A DNA stretch of 64,000 nt from Butyrivibrio hungatei NK4A153 (GTDB lineage: Bacteria > Bacillota > Clostridia > Lachnospirales > Lachnospiraceae): the NCBI RefSeq assembly GCF_000424465.1, contig NZ_AUJY01000008.1, positions 124,001-188,000 on the forward strand. The letters run 5' to 3'. How positions within the stretch are numbered: position 1 is the stretch's first letter; each line of letters opens with the position of its first letter. The notes beneath the pieces were generated by a model. That model was not told where the DNA came from. It searched no databases and saw only the letters and a list, made by a program, of their open reading frames with translations. Positions 50,553 through 60,107 of the stretch are shown here, in pieces. Position numbers and translations under genes: made by a program.

Positions 50553-51521
50553 TTACGGCCTTATTTTTGCAAAATGCGGATTTGCGGAGAGCGGATGTTG
50601 CTCCTCGTTAAGTATCCTGAATTGTGAAGGCGGATAGCCGGTGGCTTTCTTAAATGCACGTGTGAAAGCTGTACAACTTGTAAAGCCGGCCTGATAGGAA
50701 ATATCTGTGACGGTCAGTTCGGGATTTGAAAGAAGCGTTTTGGCATAGCTTATTCGCATCTGCTGAAGATATTGATATAAGGTCATTCCGGTGTATTCGG
50801 AAAAAATCCTCTCGAAGTAATATTTGCTGAAACCTGCATGAGCAGCGACGCTTTCAAGAGTCAGATCTTCCGTAAAGTGCTCTGAGAGGTAGCTGCATAC
50901 ATTGCTCAGAGAGGCATTGTTTTTAAAATTAGTCGAAGCTGAGGCAGACTCGGGCTCACGGAAAAGATTAATGTTTTTTCCGCAGAAAGCAATAAATTGC
51001 ATAAGAATTGAATAAATCTCAAGTTCATCGTAAGGTGCGAGTTCTGAAAAAGATATAACTTCGTCGTCCATCTCTTCTTCGTGCATATGAACCCGCGGTG
51101 CGGAACCGAAATATAACTTCATTATCGTATCGATAAGGCCACACAGATAATTATATATATCAGGCGGACATGTCTTTTTCTTAATGTGCAGAGCGGGGGA
51201 CATAAGACGGAATGCCCGATCCATTTCTTTTAAATTGATTATTCCGGAAAAGTCGGCTTGAATGTACACTCTGGTTCCCGGTGTCGGAGAAAAAATCTCA
51301 TGAATAATGGTGGGGCAGATTAATAGAATGTCATCTATTTCGACATGATAAGTCTGATTGGCACAGATTACCTTGTAGGGAGCTTCTTTTGGCCAGATAA
51401 TCTCGATATCTGTGTGCCAGTGCGGTGGAAAATCGGCGTGCAGACGGTTTATGAACATCCGCAAACTTGTGTTGATCTTGTGTCTGACATTTTCTTTGGT
51501 GCTTGAATAACAATATTTCAT
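50553..51521 (-). CDS. AraC-family regulator of the xylo-oligosaccharide operon
   Basis: A 322-residue regulator. The N-terminus is a cupin-like ligand domain (FPPHWHTDIEIIWPKEAP). The C-terminal 100 residues are two helix-turn-helix motifs (LTLESVAAHAGFSKYYFER, then ISYQAGFTSCTAFTRAFKKA). It faces the binding protein-permease-GH120 operon across a 337-base gap, so it likely activates that operon in response to xylose-derived sugars. This is inferred from position. Confidence 0.85.
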   Translation of the reverse strand: MKYCYSSTKENVRHKINTSLRMFINRLHADFPPHWHTDIEIIWPKEAPYKVICANQTYHVEIDDILLICPTIIHEIFSPTPGTRVYIQADFSGIINLKEMDRAFRLMSPALHIKKKTCPPDIYNYLCGLIDTIMKLYFGSAPRVHMHEEEMDDEVISFSELAPYDELEIYSILMQFIAFCGKNINLFREPESASASTNFKNNASLSNVCSYLSEHFTEDLTLESVAAHAGFSKYYFERIFSEYTGMTLYQYLQQMRISYAKTLLSNPELTVTDISYQAGFTSCTAFTRAFKKATGYPPSQFRILNEEQHPLSANPHFAKIRP

Positions 51522-51858
51522 ACTACAAAAAGAACTCCTGAAATAATAAAAAACGGTGCAAAATCATAAAAGGCAATTTTTGTTTTATGATACAACATTA
51601 TAGCATGAATTGATGGTAAAAATGTCTAACAGCTCAGCATTATGTCATAATTTATGTAGATAAATAATGTAAACTGTGAAAAAATGCACAAACAATAGAG
51701 CAATTTTGGTATGGTAGATGGCAATTTTCCACACGCGTAAAAAAGTAAATTATTATAGAATTATGTAAAGGAATGAAACAGTTTATTGTTTCATGAAGGA
51801 GAGATTTTCAGAGAATCTGAAAAGTAACAAAGGTATTTATATGATAGGAGGGTAAGAT
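51522..51858. promoter_or_regulatory. Divergent control region between araC and the transporter operon
   Basis: No gene. It contains an inverted repeat ATGAAACA/TGTTTCAT (51775-51796) in the operon leader, a stretch of AT-rich sequence with potential -10 elements (for example near 51755), and the ribosome site GATAGGAGGGTAAGAT. AraC sites cannot be defined from one sequence. Confidence 0.4.
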
Positions 51859-53289
51859 ATGAACAAAAAGGTATTGGCTACTTTTTTTGCAACGGTCTTG
51901 GCAACTACTACGCTTGTTGGATGTGGTGGAAGTTCTGCCACTACGACACCGTCGGCAGGTGGCTCCGGAGCTGATGCGACGGCGCAGGCAAATTCTTCTG
52001 CGGGAAAGCAGACGGACGGAAAGAATCTACCGACACTTACAACTGAGCCACTTGAAATAACTCTTTGGGACATAGCTACGGAGGATCCGGCAAAAACCAC
52101 GCAGGAAGGTGCTGTGCAGAGATTTATGAAGGATTATCCGAATATCAAGGTTAATCAGGTACATCAGCAGAATGACAATTATAAACAGCAGCTTGTTGTT
52201 GCGATGAGTTCGGGACAGGCGCCTGACATCTATGTTCACTGGGGCGGTGGTCCTATGGCGGAGTATTACAAATCAGGTTTTGCCAACGATCTTACCGAAA
52301 TGTATGCAAAATACGATCATCCCGAATTTATAGATGCTGCGGTTGCGCAGTCGACATATGACGGAAAGATGCTTGCTATTCCTTTCGGCGGACTTTCGGG
52401 CTGTGATATTTTCTATAATAAGACAATCTTCAAAGATCTTGGTCTTGAGGTTCCCAAAACGATTGATGAACTTGAGGCTGTTTGCGAGAAACTGAAAGCA
52501 AACAATATCATTCCGTTCTCACTTGCAAATGCATCAAAGTGGACAGGCTCAATGTATTACATGTATCTTGTTGCACGTCACTCCGGAAATGCTGAGTTTG
52601 ACGCGGCTTATACACAGGAAAACGGCGGAACATTCACAAGCGACGCATTTGTTTATGCAGGCTCCAAGATTCAGGATTGGGTTAAAAAAGGATATTTCCC
52701 TGATGGCGTTAATTCACTTTCAGCTGATGATAATCAGGACAGAGCACTTCTCTATGACGGTTCGGCTGCAATGATGCTTCACGGTGCATGGCAGGTATCG
52801 GGAATAAAAGCGGACAGCGAAGAGTGGTACAACGAAAATGTCGGCGTATTCCGTTTCCCTGAAGATTCGGAAGCAAAGGCAAAGGGCGTTCCTCAGGATG
52901 TAGAGATCGGTACAGCAATCGGTATGGGAATGTCATTTAACTGCTTCAAAGATGATAAAACTGTGGATCAGGAAAAACTTGACGCATGCTATGTGCTTGC
53001 AACACAGTATTACAATGATGACACATATAACAATGACCAGCTTTCAAGCGGAACACAGCCTTCAATTAAAGGAATGGAAGAAAATATCGACGATCCTAAC
53101 ATGAAGGTTATAGCTGATGTATTCTTTAATGCTTCCAATGTACAGCTTTGGTATGATCAGTATCTTCCCGCATCAGTAACGGAAGTACACAAGAACTGCA
53201 TGACTGAGCTGTTTGGCCTTGAAAAGACACCGGAAGAGATTGGAAAAGAGCATGATGATGCTATGAAGAAAGCTATTGCCGAACAGTGA
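51859..53289 (+). CDS. Sugar ABC transporter, substrate-binding lipoprotein
   Basis: A 476-residue family-1 extracellular binding protein. The signal peptide ends in the lipobox TLVGCGG, with the lipid-modified Cys at 22. A Gly/Thr/Ala-rich linker follows. The mature part has ITLWDIATEDPAKTTQEGAV, QAPDIYVHWGGG and the C-terminal YLPASVTEVHKNCMTELFG. It would deliver oligosaccharides to the two downstream permeases. No ATPase gene is present; such systems often share a MsmX-type ATPase encoded elsewhere. Confidence 0.88.
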   Translation: MNKKVLATFFATVLATTTLVGCGGSSATTTPSAGGSGADATAQANSSAGKQTDGKNLPTLTTEPLEITLWDIATEDPAKTTQEGAVQRFMKDYPNIKVNQVHQQNDNYKQQLVVAMSSGQAPDIYVHWGGGPMAEYYKSGFANDLTEMYAKYDHPEFIDAAVAQSTYDGKMLAIPFGGLSGCDIFYNKTIFKDLGLEVPKTIDELEAVCEKLKANNIIPFSLANASKWTGSMYYMYLVARHSGNAEFDAAYTQENGGTFTSDAFVYAGSKIQDWVKKGYFPDGVNSLSADDNQDRALLYDGSAAMMLHGAWQVSGIKADSEEWYNENVGVFRFPEDSEAKAKGVPQDVEIGTAIGMGMSFNCFKDDKTVDQEKLDACYVLATQYYNDDTYNNDQLSSGTQPSIKGMEENIDDPNMKVIADVFFNASNVQLWYDQYLPASVTEVHKNCMTELFGLEKTPEEIGKEHDDAMKKAIAEQ

Positions 53290-53312
53290 AAATAAAAAGC
53301 AATGCGCATAGA

Positions 53313-53348
53313 TCGCTGCCTGCGGGGAGTTTTTCCTGCGGGCAGCGA
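53313..53348 (+). promoter_or_regulatory. Strong hairpin between the binding-protein and permease genes
   Basis: CGCTGCC (53314-53320) with inner GCGGGGAG pairs to CTTCCTGC-type bases and GGCAGCG (53341-53347) around a T5 loop. There is no T-run after it. Hairpins here commonly protect the binding-protein message so that it is made in excess over the permeases. Confidence 0.65.
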
Positions 53349-53388
53349 CTGTTATAAAAAAGTGAAAATGCGGCAGGAAGGAGTTTAT

Positions 53389-54300
53389 GTGAAAAATGAA
53401 AATAATATAGGGCTTGCACAGGCCAGAGCCAAAAGCACGGCAAAAGCGGCAACGGTCTTTCTTATACCGGCTCTTTTGCTTATAACGATATATATAATCT
53501 ATCCGGTCATTGATACTTTCGTGATAAGCGGATATAAGTGGAACGGTATTTCATCCGACAGGATTTTTATAGGAACAGAGAACTGGGTATCACTCTTTAA
53601 AGATGAGATGTTTTGGAAATCTTTTAAACATAATCTGATCGTCATGGTATTCTCGATTCTTTTGCAGATACCCATGGGTATGCTTCTTGCAACATTCCTG
53701 GATGCGGGAGGAAAAAAATTCAACATATTTAAAATCATCTGGTTTCTGCCATATCTAATGAGTTCTGTTGCGATAGCTTTCCTTTTTGTATATGCACTTG
53801 CAACAAATGGAGGAATTGTTTCATCACTCGCTACGCTTATTATGGGTAAGAAAACTACGATAGATCTTTTGGGAACCGCGCCCAATGCGCTTTATACCGT
53901 AATAGGCGTTATGGCGTGGCAGTTTACACCTTTTTACATGGTCTATTTCATCGCCGGATACGGAAACATCGATACATCGATATACGAGGCGGCTATCATC
54001 GACGGCGCAACAAGATGGCAGTATATAAAGCATATTGCGATTCCTCTTTTGGGACCTATTTTCAAGACCGCATGCACGATGTCTCTTATAGGTTCGCTTA
54101 AGTACTTTGATATGATCTGGAACATGACTCAGGGAGGGCCTGCAGGTTCGACGGAACTTATGGCTACATACATGTACAAGCTCTCGTTCCAGCAGTTCAA
54201 TATGGGTTATGGTTCGGCAGTGGCAGCAGGAATGTTCCTTCTTATAACGGCTATCGCGTTGATATTTAACAAAGTTTTCAAGGTTAAGGAGGAATATTGA
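53389..54300 (+). CDS. Sugar ABC transporter permease (MalF type)
   Basis: A 303-residue permease with six helices (ATVFLIPALLLITIYIIYPV as the first). The cytoplasmic EAA loop is EAAIIDGATRWQYIKHIAIP, which docks with the ATPase. The GTG at 53389 is chosen because GGAAGGAG lies 5 bases upstream; an earlier ATG at 53302 would translate the hairpin region. It works with the next gene. Confidence 0.87.
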   Translation: MKNENNIGLAQARAKSTAKAATVFLIPALLLITIYIIYPVIDTFVISGYKWNGISSDRIFIGTENWVSLFKDEMFWKSFKHNLIVMVFSILLQIPMGMLLATFLDAGGKKFNIFKIIWFLPYLMSSVAIAFLFVYALATNGGIVSSLATLIMGKKTTIDLLGTAPNALYTVIGVMAWQFTPFYMVYFIAGYGNIDTSIYEAAIIDGATRWQYIKHIAIPLLGPIFKTACTMSLIGSLKYFDMIWNMTQGGPAGSTELMATYMYKLSFQQFNMGYGSAVAAGMFLLITAIALIFNKVFKVKEEY

Positions 54301-54302
54301 GT

Positions 54303-55172
54303 ATGGTCAATCCAAATATGAGTGAAGCGGATTATCGTAAGTCCAAGATAAAATCGAGGATCGCGTGGGGAGTAGCTATATTTTTCGCATGCATCTGGCT
54401 GGTACTTACGCTTACACCGTTCTTCTTTATGATAATAAATTCGTTCAGAAAACAGTTTGATATGCTGCAACAGGGCGTTTTCCATCTGCCCGATCCGTGG
54501 TTCTTTGATAATTATGTAAATGTTGTTTCGCATGGATTTTTCGGATATTTCTTAAGAAGTGTGATCGTGGTTGCGATATCGCTTGTGCTTATGCTTGCCA
54601 TTTCGGCATTTGCGGCATATCCGCTTGCAAGAATGAGCTTTAAATTAAATCCGTTCATTTATGCGCTTATCGTAGCTATGATGTCGGTTCCGATGCACGT
54701 TACTTTGATACCTATCTTTAAGCTCACAACATCGGTGGGGCTCTACGATTCGCTCGGATCGCTGATAGGACCTTATGTTGCATTTGCGCTTCCGATGTCG
54801 GTGTTTATTTTGACGGCATTTATGAAAACGATTCCGAAGGAAGTGGAAGAGTCTGCGGAAATTGACGGATGCAACCGCTATCAGAACTTTTTTAAGATGA
54901 TACTTCCTCTTTCCAAATCGGGACTTTCGACGCTTGCGATTTATAACGGCGTTTCGATGTGGAATGAATTTGCTTTTGCCAACACCTTGCTCATTACTCC
55001 CGAGAAAAAGACATTACCTCTTGCACTTGGGCAGTTTAAGGGCGAACATTCGCTTGATATTCCGATCATCTTGGCGGTACTGACTCTTTCGGTGCTTCCC
55101 ATGATAACTCTTTTTATCGTTTTCCAGGATAAACTTGTAAAAGGAATGATGGCAGGCGCGGTTAAAGGCTGA
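54303..55172 (+). CDS. Sugar ABC transporter permease (MalG type)
   Basis: A 289-residue partner permease with six helices and the EAA loop EESAEIDGCNRYQNFFKMIL. The TTG at 54297 and the ATG at 54303 are both possible; the ATG is preferred because it lies 10 bases after AAGGAGG. It begins at the stop of the first permease gene. It ends 62 bases before the GH120 gene. Confidence 0.87.
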   Translation: MVNPNMSEADYRKSKIKSRIAWGVAIFFACIWLVLTLTPFFFMIINSFRKQFDMLQQGVFHLPDPWFFDNYVNVVSHGFFGYFLRSVIVVAISLVLMLAISAFAAYPLARMSFKLNPFIYALIVAMMSVPMHVTLIPIFKLTTSVGLYDSLGSLIGPYVAFALPMSVFILTAFMKTIPKEVEESAEIDGCNRYQNFFKMILPLSKSGLSTLAIYNGVSMWNEFAFANTLLITPEKKTLPLALGQFKGEHSLDIPIILAVLTLSVLPMITLFIVFQDKLVKGMMAGAVKG

Positions 55173-55234
55173 AAACGGCGATATAAACAGAACTTACGGG
55201 AATAAAAACTTTTTTAATGTAAAGGAAGGGGCCT

Positions 55235-57247
55235 ATGATAATTTACGTAGATGCAAGTGCTGAGCACGACGGAAACGGAAGCAGGAATTTACCTTTTAAA
55301 AGAATAAACGAAGCGGCGAAAGTTGCGATGCCGGGAGATGAGGTTGCTGTTGCGCCCGGAACTTACAGGGAATATGTCAATCCGGTCAATCCCGGAACTT
55401 CGGAAAATCGAATAACTTACAGAAGTGAGAAGCCGCTTGGCGCCGTTATAACAGGTGCCGAGAAGATCACGGGATGGTCGAAGTTTAAGGGCGGTGTGTG
55501 GACGGCACGGGTAAAAAACAGTATCTTTGGCAGTTACAATCCTTACACGACGCTTGTTTACGGCGACTGGTATTTTGCGACGCCAAATAAGCATACGGGC
55601 TGTGTGTGGCTTAATGACGAGGCGCTGTATGAAGCTCTTAGTATCGATGAGTGCGCTGAAGGAAAAGTTTACGAGTGTTCGTGGGATCCCGAGAATTCCA
55701 AGAGAAAATGGTACGCAGAGCAGGATAATGAAAATGACGAGACAGTTTTTTATGCCAATTTCGGCGGAGCGGATCCAAATAAAGAAAATGTCGAGATTAC
55801 CGTAAGGCGCGAGTGCTTCATGCCTGAAAAAGAGGGCGTTGGCTATATAACCGTAAGTGGCTTTAATATAAACAAAGCTGCGACGACGTGGGCTCCTCCC
55901 GCTGCTTATCAGGACGGAATGATAAGTCCGCACTGGAGTAAAGGCTGGATAATAGAAGACTGCGAGATCTGGGGCAGTAAGTGCGCGGGCATTTGCGTTG
56001 GGCGTTACTACGATCCCGAGAATAGCAATTTTTATACAACAAAGCATGTTAAGAGTCCTACTCAGATGGAGAGAGATTCTGTGTGCCGCGGTCAGTATTA
56101 CGGATGGTTAAAAGAAAAGATCGGCGGACATATAATCCGAAGAAACAATATTCACCACTGCGAGCAGGGCGGAATCATTGGCCGTATGGGCGGAGTGTTC
56201 AGCGTTATCGAGGACAATCATATTCATCACATAAACAATATGATGGAGCTTGGAGGAGCCGAGATAGCGGGGATAAAGATGCATGCCGCAATCGATGTTG
56301 TAATGAGACGAAATCATATTCACCACTGCACAATGGGAATCTGGTGTGACTGGGAGGCGCAGGGAACAAGGATAACGCAGAACCTGTTGCACGACAATCA
56401 GCGTCCTTCTTTTGCAAAGCAGTTGCAGGGCGGTATGACTTGTCAGGATCTGTTTGTTGAAGTAAGCCACGGACCTACGCTTATCGATAACAACATTTTA
56501 TTGTCGGATGTTTCGCTCAGGATAGCAACTCAGGGTGTTGCGATGGTACATAATCTTTGCGCGGGCTCTTTTACCTATGTCGGAGACGGAACGACCTGGA
56601 GATATACGCCTTATCATATGCAGCACAGAACGGAAGTTATGGGCTTTATGACAATCCTTCATGGGGATGACAGGTTCTACAACAATATCTTCATACAGAA
56701 GTGGCCGGCCGAAGATCTTGAGCTTTTAAATGATTCTGACCCGGATGAGAAGTATACGGAGAACAGGAAAGTCGGAACATATTGCTTTGACGAATATCCT
56801 ACTTATGATGAGTGGATCCCGCAATTCGATATGGAGACGGAATATCCAAACATGAGGAAGCATGAAGATGCGCACTTTAGCCATCTTCCCATATGGATTG
56901 ACGGAAATGCATACTTTGAAGGCGCACTTCCGTGGAAAAAAGAGGAGAATGCATTCTTCGATGATTCGGGAAAGGTATACGTTGATGTGGTTGAAAAGGA
57001 TGGTGAATATTTCCTTGATACAAATATCTACGAGGCACTTGGCGACTTTAAGGTCTGTATGATCTCGACCGAGACTCTCGGCGAAGCGTTTGAACCTCAG
57101 CAGAAGTTTGAAAATCCCGATGGAACCCCGATTACTTTCGATGTGGATTATCTCGGAAACCACCGAGGTGCGGGCATTATCCCCGGACCGTTAGCTTCAG
57201 GGGATGACGCTAAGAATAAGCTTTACGCGAAACTTGATATTGAATAA
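55235..57247 (+). CDS. GH120-family beta-xylosidase (parallel beta-helix)
   Basis: A 670-residue protein matching XylC of Thermoanaerobacterium (GH120) along its length by memory. Shared segments are SKGWIIEDCEIWGSKC, AEIAGIKMHAAIDVV and WCDWEAQGTRI, then DLFVEVSHGP. The nucleophile corresponds to D372 and the acid/base to E409 (D382 and E405 in XylC). It has no signal peptide, so it would hydrolyse imported xylo-oligosaccharides inside the cell. GGAAGGGGCCT precedes the ATG. It is the last gene of the transporter operon. Confidence 0.85.
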   Translation: MIIYVDASAEHDGNGSRNLPFKRINEAAKVAMPGDEVAVAPGTYREYVNPVNPGTSENRITYRSEKPLGAVITGAEKITGWSKFKGGVWTARVKNSIFGSYNPYTTLVYGDWYFATPNKHTGCVWLNDEALYEALSIDECAEGKVYECSWDPENSKRKWYAEQDNENDETVFYANFGGADPNKENVEITVRRECFMPEKEGVGYITVSGFNINKAATTWAPPAAYQDGMISPHWSKGWIIEDCEIWGSKCAGICVGRYYDPENSNFYTTKHVKSPTQMERDSVCRGQYYGWLKEKIGGHIIRRNNIHHCEQGGIIGRMGGVFSVIEDNHIHHINNMMELGGAEIAGIKMHAAIDVVMRRNHIHHCTMGIWCDWEAQGTRITQNLLHDNQRPSFAKQLQGGMTCQDLFVEVSHGPTLIDNNILLSDVSLRIATQGVAMVHNLCAGSFTYVGDGTTWRYTPYHMQHRTEVMGFMTILHGDDRFYNNIFIQKWPAEDLELLNDSDPDEKYTENRKVGTYCFDEYPTYDEWIPQFDMETEYPNMRKHEDAHFSHLPIWIDGNAYFEGALPWKKEENAFFDDSGKVYVDVVEKDGEYFLDTNIYEALGDFKVCMISTETLGEAFEPQQKFENPDGTPITFDVDYLGNHRGAGIIPGPLASGDDAKNKLYAKLDIE

Positions 57248-57264
57248 AGATTAATTAAAGGAGC

Positions 57265-57294
57265 AGCTGTCACGTTGATAGCTGTTTCTTTTTA
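57265..57294 (+). terminator. Terminator of the xylo-oligosaccharide operon
   Basis: AGCTGTCA (57265-57272) pairs with TGATAGCT (57276-57283), followed by GTTTCTTTTT. Confidence 0.75.
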
Positions 57295-57306
57295 TTGGAG
57301 AGCAAG

Positions 57307-57321
57307 TTTCCAAATTGGAAA
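57307..57321. promoter_or_regulatory. Palindromic operator candidate before the XRE gene
   Basis: TTTCCAAATTGGAAA is a perfect 15-base palindrome with a half-copy (TTTCCAAA) at 57361-57368. It lies between the terminator and the XRE regulator gene, where an autoregulatory site would be expected. Confidence 0.5.
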
Positions 57322-57422
57322 AAATATTTTATCTTATTTGTGCATTTGATGTATTATTTTTTTCCAAAGAGTCAAATAGAATTATTCCATAAGCGATTAT
57401 TTACTATAGAAAGGAACAACGG

Positions 57423-58523
57423 ATGAAACTTAAGTTGCATGAAAATATAAAAAGATTAAGAAGAGAGAGAAATCTGACGCAGGAAAAACTTGCAGAGATA
57501 TTGGGAGTAACTGTCGGCGCGGTGTCTAAGTGGGAGAATGGAAACAATACACCGGATATAGTGATGCTGGCAACGATAGCAAGCTTTTTTGATGTGTCAA
57601 TCGATGTCCTTTTGGGATATGACATGGCATCTAAGAAAGCCGCGAAACTGGTTGAAAGTATAGATTCACTTGTATGTGAGCACAGATTCGATGAAGCGGA
57701 AAATCTTTCAAAAGATGCCATTTCAAGGTACCCTCATGATTTTTCTGTCATCTACGCATCTGCCAAACTTTATTGTGTGAAGGCGCTTGAGAATATGGAT
57801 AAGGAAGATGCGCGTAAGGCAATGGGGCTTTTGACAAGATCTATGGATTATATATCGCAAAACACAGATCCTGACATAAATGATTTCGTGATAAGAACGC
57901 AGATCGCGTACAATTACATGATCATAGATGAAAAGGCCGCCCTTGAAATGTTTAAGGAAATCAACTTCGGTGGGATAAACGACACAATCCTGGCGTTTGT
58001 GTATCTTCAGAACGGAGAAATAAATCAGGCACTAAATTATAGTACATCGGGCATAATAAACCACCTTGGCGAACTGATAGGTTCTACGGCATACATGATT
58101 CTGGCTCTTTCCGGAAAAGGTGGAAAGACGAATATCGGTGAGGCGGTCTGCATCGCGGATACGATGATCAAAGTAATCGATTTTTTTGCAAAAGACGAAG
58201 TCGGATGCTTTTACAAATATAAGGCTTTTTACCATGCGATAAAGGCATATCTTTGCGTTTGCATGGGAGACTTTAAAGGAATGAAAAAGAGTATTTCCGA
58301 GGGAAAAAAACTTGCAGCGTGCTTTGATGAAAAAAGTTCAAATGACATGGCGAAGCAGCTTAAGTTCTATCATTCGGACAAGAAGCAGTATTACATGATT
58401 GATAGCATCGGTGAAAATGCGACTTTGGGAATAGGTGCGTTTTTTTCAAAGCAGCTTGCGAAGATGGCATTTATCGATAAAGAAGCGCTTAAAATGATTA
58501 ATGATTATTGGGACAAGAATTGA
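57423..58523 (+). CDS. XRE-family regulator with TPR-like domain
   Basis: A 366-residue protein. Residues 7-61 are an XRE helix-turn-helix (RNLTQEKLAEILGVTVGAVS, then KWENGNNTPD). The remainder is an all-helical repeat region resembling TPRs (KAISRYPHDFSVIYASAKLY-like pairs). TPR-type partners often bind peptides or sense metabolic signals. GAAAGGAACAACGG precedes the ATG. Confidence 0.85.
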   Translation: MKLKLHENIKRLRRERNLTQEKLAEILGVTVGAVSKWENGNNTPDIVMLATIASFFDVSIDVLLGYDMASKKAAKLVESIDSLVCEHRFDEAENLSKDAISRYPHDFSVIYASAKLYCVKALENMDKEDARKAMGLLTRSMDYISQNTDPDINDFVIRTQIAYNYMIIDEKAALEMFKEINFGGINDTILAFVYLQNGEINQALNYSTSGIINHLGELIGSTAYMILALSGKGGKTNIGEAVCIADTMIKVIDFFAKDEVGCFYKYKAFYHAIKAYLCVCMGDFKGMKKSISEGKKLAACFDEKSSNDMAKQLKFYHSDKKQYYMIDSIGENATLGIGAFFSKQLAKMAFIDKEALKMINDYWDKN

Positions 58524-58679
58524 TGAAGGGGGCTGTAAAGAATTTAAAATGAAATTTCGGGAAAATATTAAAAAACGATAAAGCGATTATAAATAATTTA
58601 TAAAGTATTTACAGCACTGATTGAATTGTATAAAATATTATGATAGGTTATTTCCTCAGAATGAAATAGGAGGCGTAAT

Positions 58680-60092
58680 ATGTTCAAAAAAGTGTTAACA
58701 ATTTTACTGTCTGCAGTGATTTCTTTGTGCTCACTTGCAGGTTGTGGTGCAAGTGGCGGTGAGGAAGGAATTTCTGAGGCAGAAGCTGTTAATGAGAATG
58801 AGCTTCCTTCAGGAGATATTAATCTCAGAGTATGGGGATCTGAAGAAGATACAGATCTTATTAATCAGATCATATCAAGTTTTGAAGCTGAATATTCCTC
58901 ACAGGCAAAATTCAATATTACATTTGAAGCTCATAGCGAGTCTTCTGCCAAGGATGATATTCTCGGTGATGTTCTCAATGCACCTGATGTTTTTACTTTT
59001 GCGGATGACCAGTTGCTTGCGCTGATTGCGTCGGGTGTTCTTAAAGAAGTTCCCAATGCTTCGGAAATATCAGGAAGAAATCTTGCGGCTTCAAGTGAGG
59101 CTGCTTCTTTTAACGGAAATTTGTATGCTTATCCTTTGACAGCGGATAATGGATATTTTCTTTTTTATGATAAAAAGTATTTGACTGATGAAGATGTGCA
59201 GACTATGGACGGAATCCTTGCTGTTGCTGAACGGGAGGGCAAAAAGTTATTCATGGAACTGACTTCAGGTTGGTATATTTATTCATTTTTCGGTAATACA
59301 GATATGGAAATCGGTCTTGATGACGACGGAATATCTACTTTCTGTAACTGGAATGCAAAAAATACCAAGATAAAGGGTGTGGATGTTGCACAGGCTATGT
59401 TGGATATCGCTCGCAATCCGGGATTTTTGAGTGCGGTTAATGATGACTTTGGCGTTGGGGCTGCAAATGGAACTATTATTGCGGGAATTAGCGGAACATG
59501 GGATGAAAACGAGATTAAGGAAGCATGGGGCAATGATTATGCTGCAACAAAGCTTCCCACATATACTGTTGCCGGGCAGCAGCTTCAGATGTCAAGCTAT
59601 GCGGGATATAAGCTAGTAGGTGTCAATTCGTATTCTGAAAATACTGCTTGGGCAAATAAGTTTGCCGATTGGATGACAAATGAACAGAATCAGAGTCTCA
59701 GATTCTCGATGAGAGGTCAGGGACCTTCAAATACAGCAGCTTCATCTTCAGGTGAAGTTGCTCAGTCAAAGGGACTTCAGGCACTTCAGAAGCAGGCTGA
59801 GTTTGCAAGTCTTCAGAGAGTCGGTGGAACATTCTGGGATCCTGCAACAAATTTTGGAACAATTATAAGCGAGGGTAATACTAAGGGCAAAAATCTGCAG
59901 ACACTTTTAAATGAGATGGTTACCGACATTACAGGTATAGAATCAACAGGAGATGCGGAAGGTGCTGAGACTTCGGGAGAGGAAACAGATACAGAAGAGG
60001 CAGCAGAAGATTCTGCGGAAGAAACTGCGGAAGAGGGTGATAGCTCGGATAGTGATGACGGCGCAGAAGCAAGTTCTGAGGCAAGTGAGTAA
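58680..60092 (+). CDS. Orphan sugar-binding lipoprotein with acidic tail
   Basis: A 470-residue family-1 solute-binding protein. The lipobox is SLAGCGASGG (Cys 22). It has NLRVWGSEEDTDLINQII, DVFTFADDQLLALIASGVL and ANKFADWMTNEQNQSLRFSM, as in maltose/glucan-binding proteins. The last 45 residues are Glu/Asp/Ser-rich without Lys or Arg. No permease genes flank it; the next gene 15 bases later is a chemoreceptor. It may present ligand to that receptor rather than to a transporter. AATAGGAGGCGTAAT precedes the ATG. Confidence 0.82.
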   Translation: MFKKVLTILLSAVISLCSLAGCGASGGEEGISEAEAVNENELPSGDINLRVWGSEEDTDLINQIISSFEAEYSSQAKFNITFEAHSESSAKDDILGDVLNAPDVFTFADDQLLALIASGVLKEVPNASEISGRNLAASSEAASFNGNLYAYPLTADNGYFLFYDKKYLTDEDVQTMDGILAVAEREGKKLFMELTSGWYIYSFFGNTDMEIGLDDDGISTFCNWNAKNTKIKGVDVAQAMLDIARNPGFLSAVNDDFGVGAANGTIIAGISGTWDENEIKEAWGNDYAATKLPTYTVAGQQLQMSSYAGYKLVGVNSYSENTAWANKFADWMTNEQNQSLRFSMRGQGPSNTAASSSGEVAQSKGLQALQKQAEFASLQRVGGTFWDPATNFGTIISEGNTKGKNLQTLLNEMVTDITGIESTGDAEGAETSGEETDTEEAAEDSAEETAEEGDSSDSDDGAEASSEASE

Positions 60093-60107
60093 TAGGAGGT
60101 TGGATCG

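Noticed and set aside
53302-53388. Longer N-terminus for the first permease
   Set aside because: It would translate the strong hairpin at 53313-53348 and lacks a ribosome site; GTG 53389 has GGAAGGAG and begins just before the first helix.
55289-56047. 252-codon minus-strand frame opposite the GH120 gene
   Set aside because: Shadow of a strongly supported gene; no ribosome site or recognisable domain.
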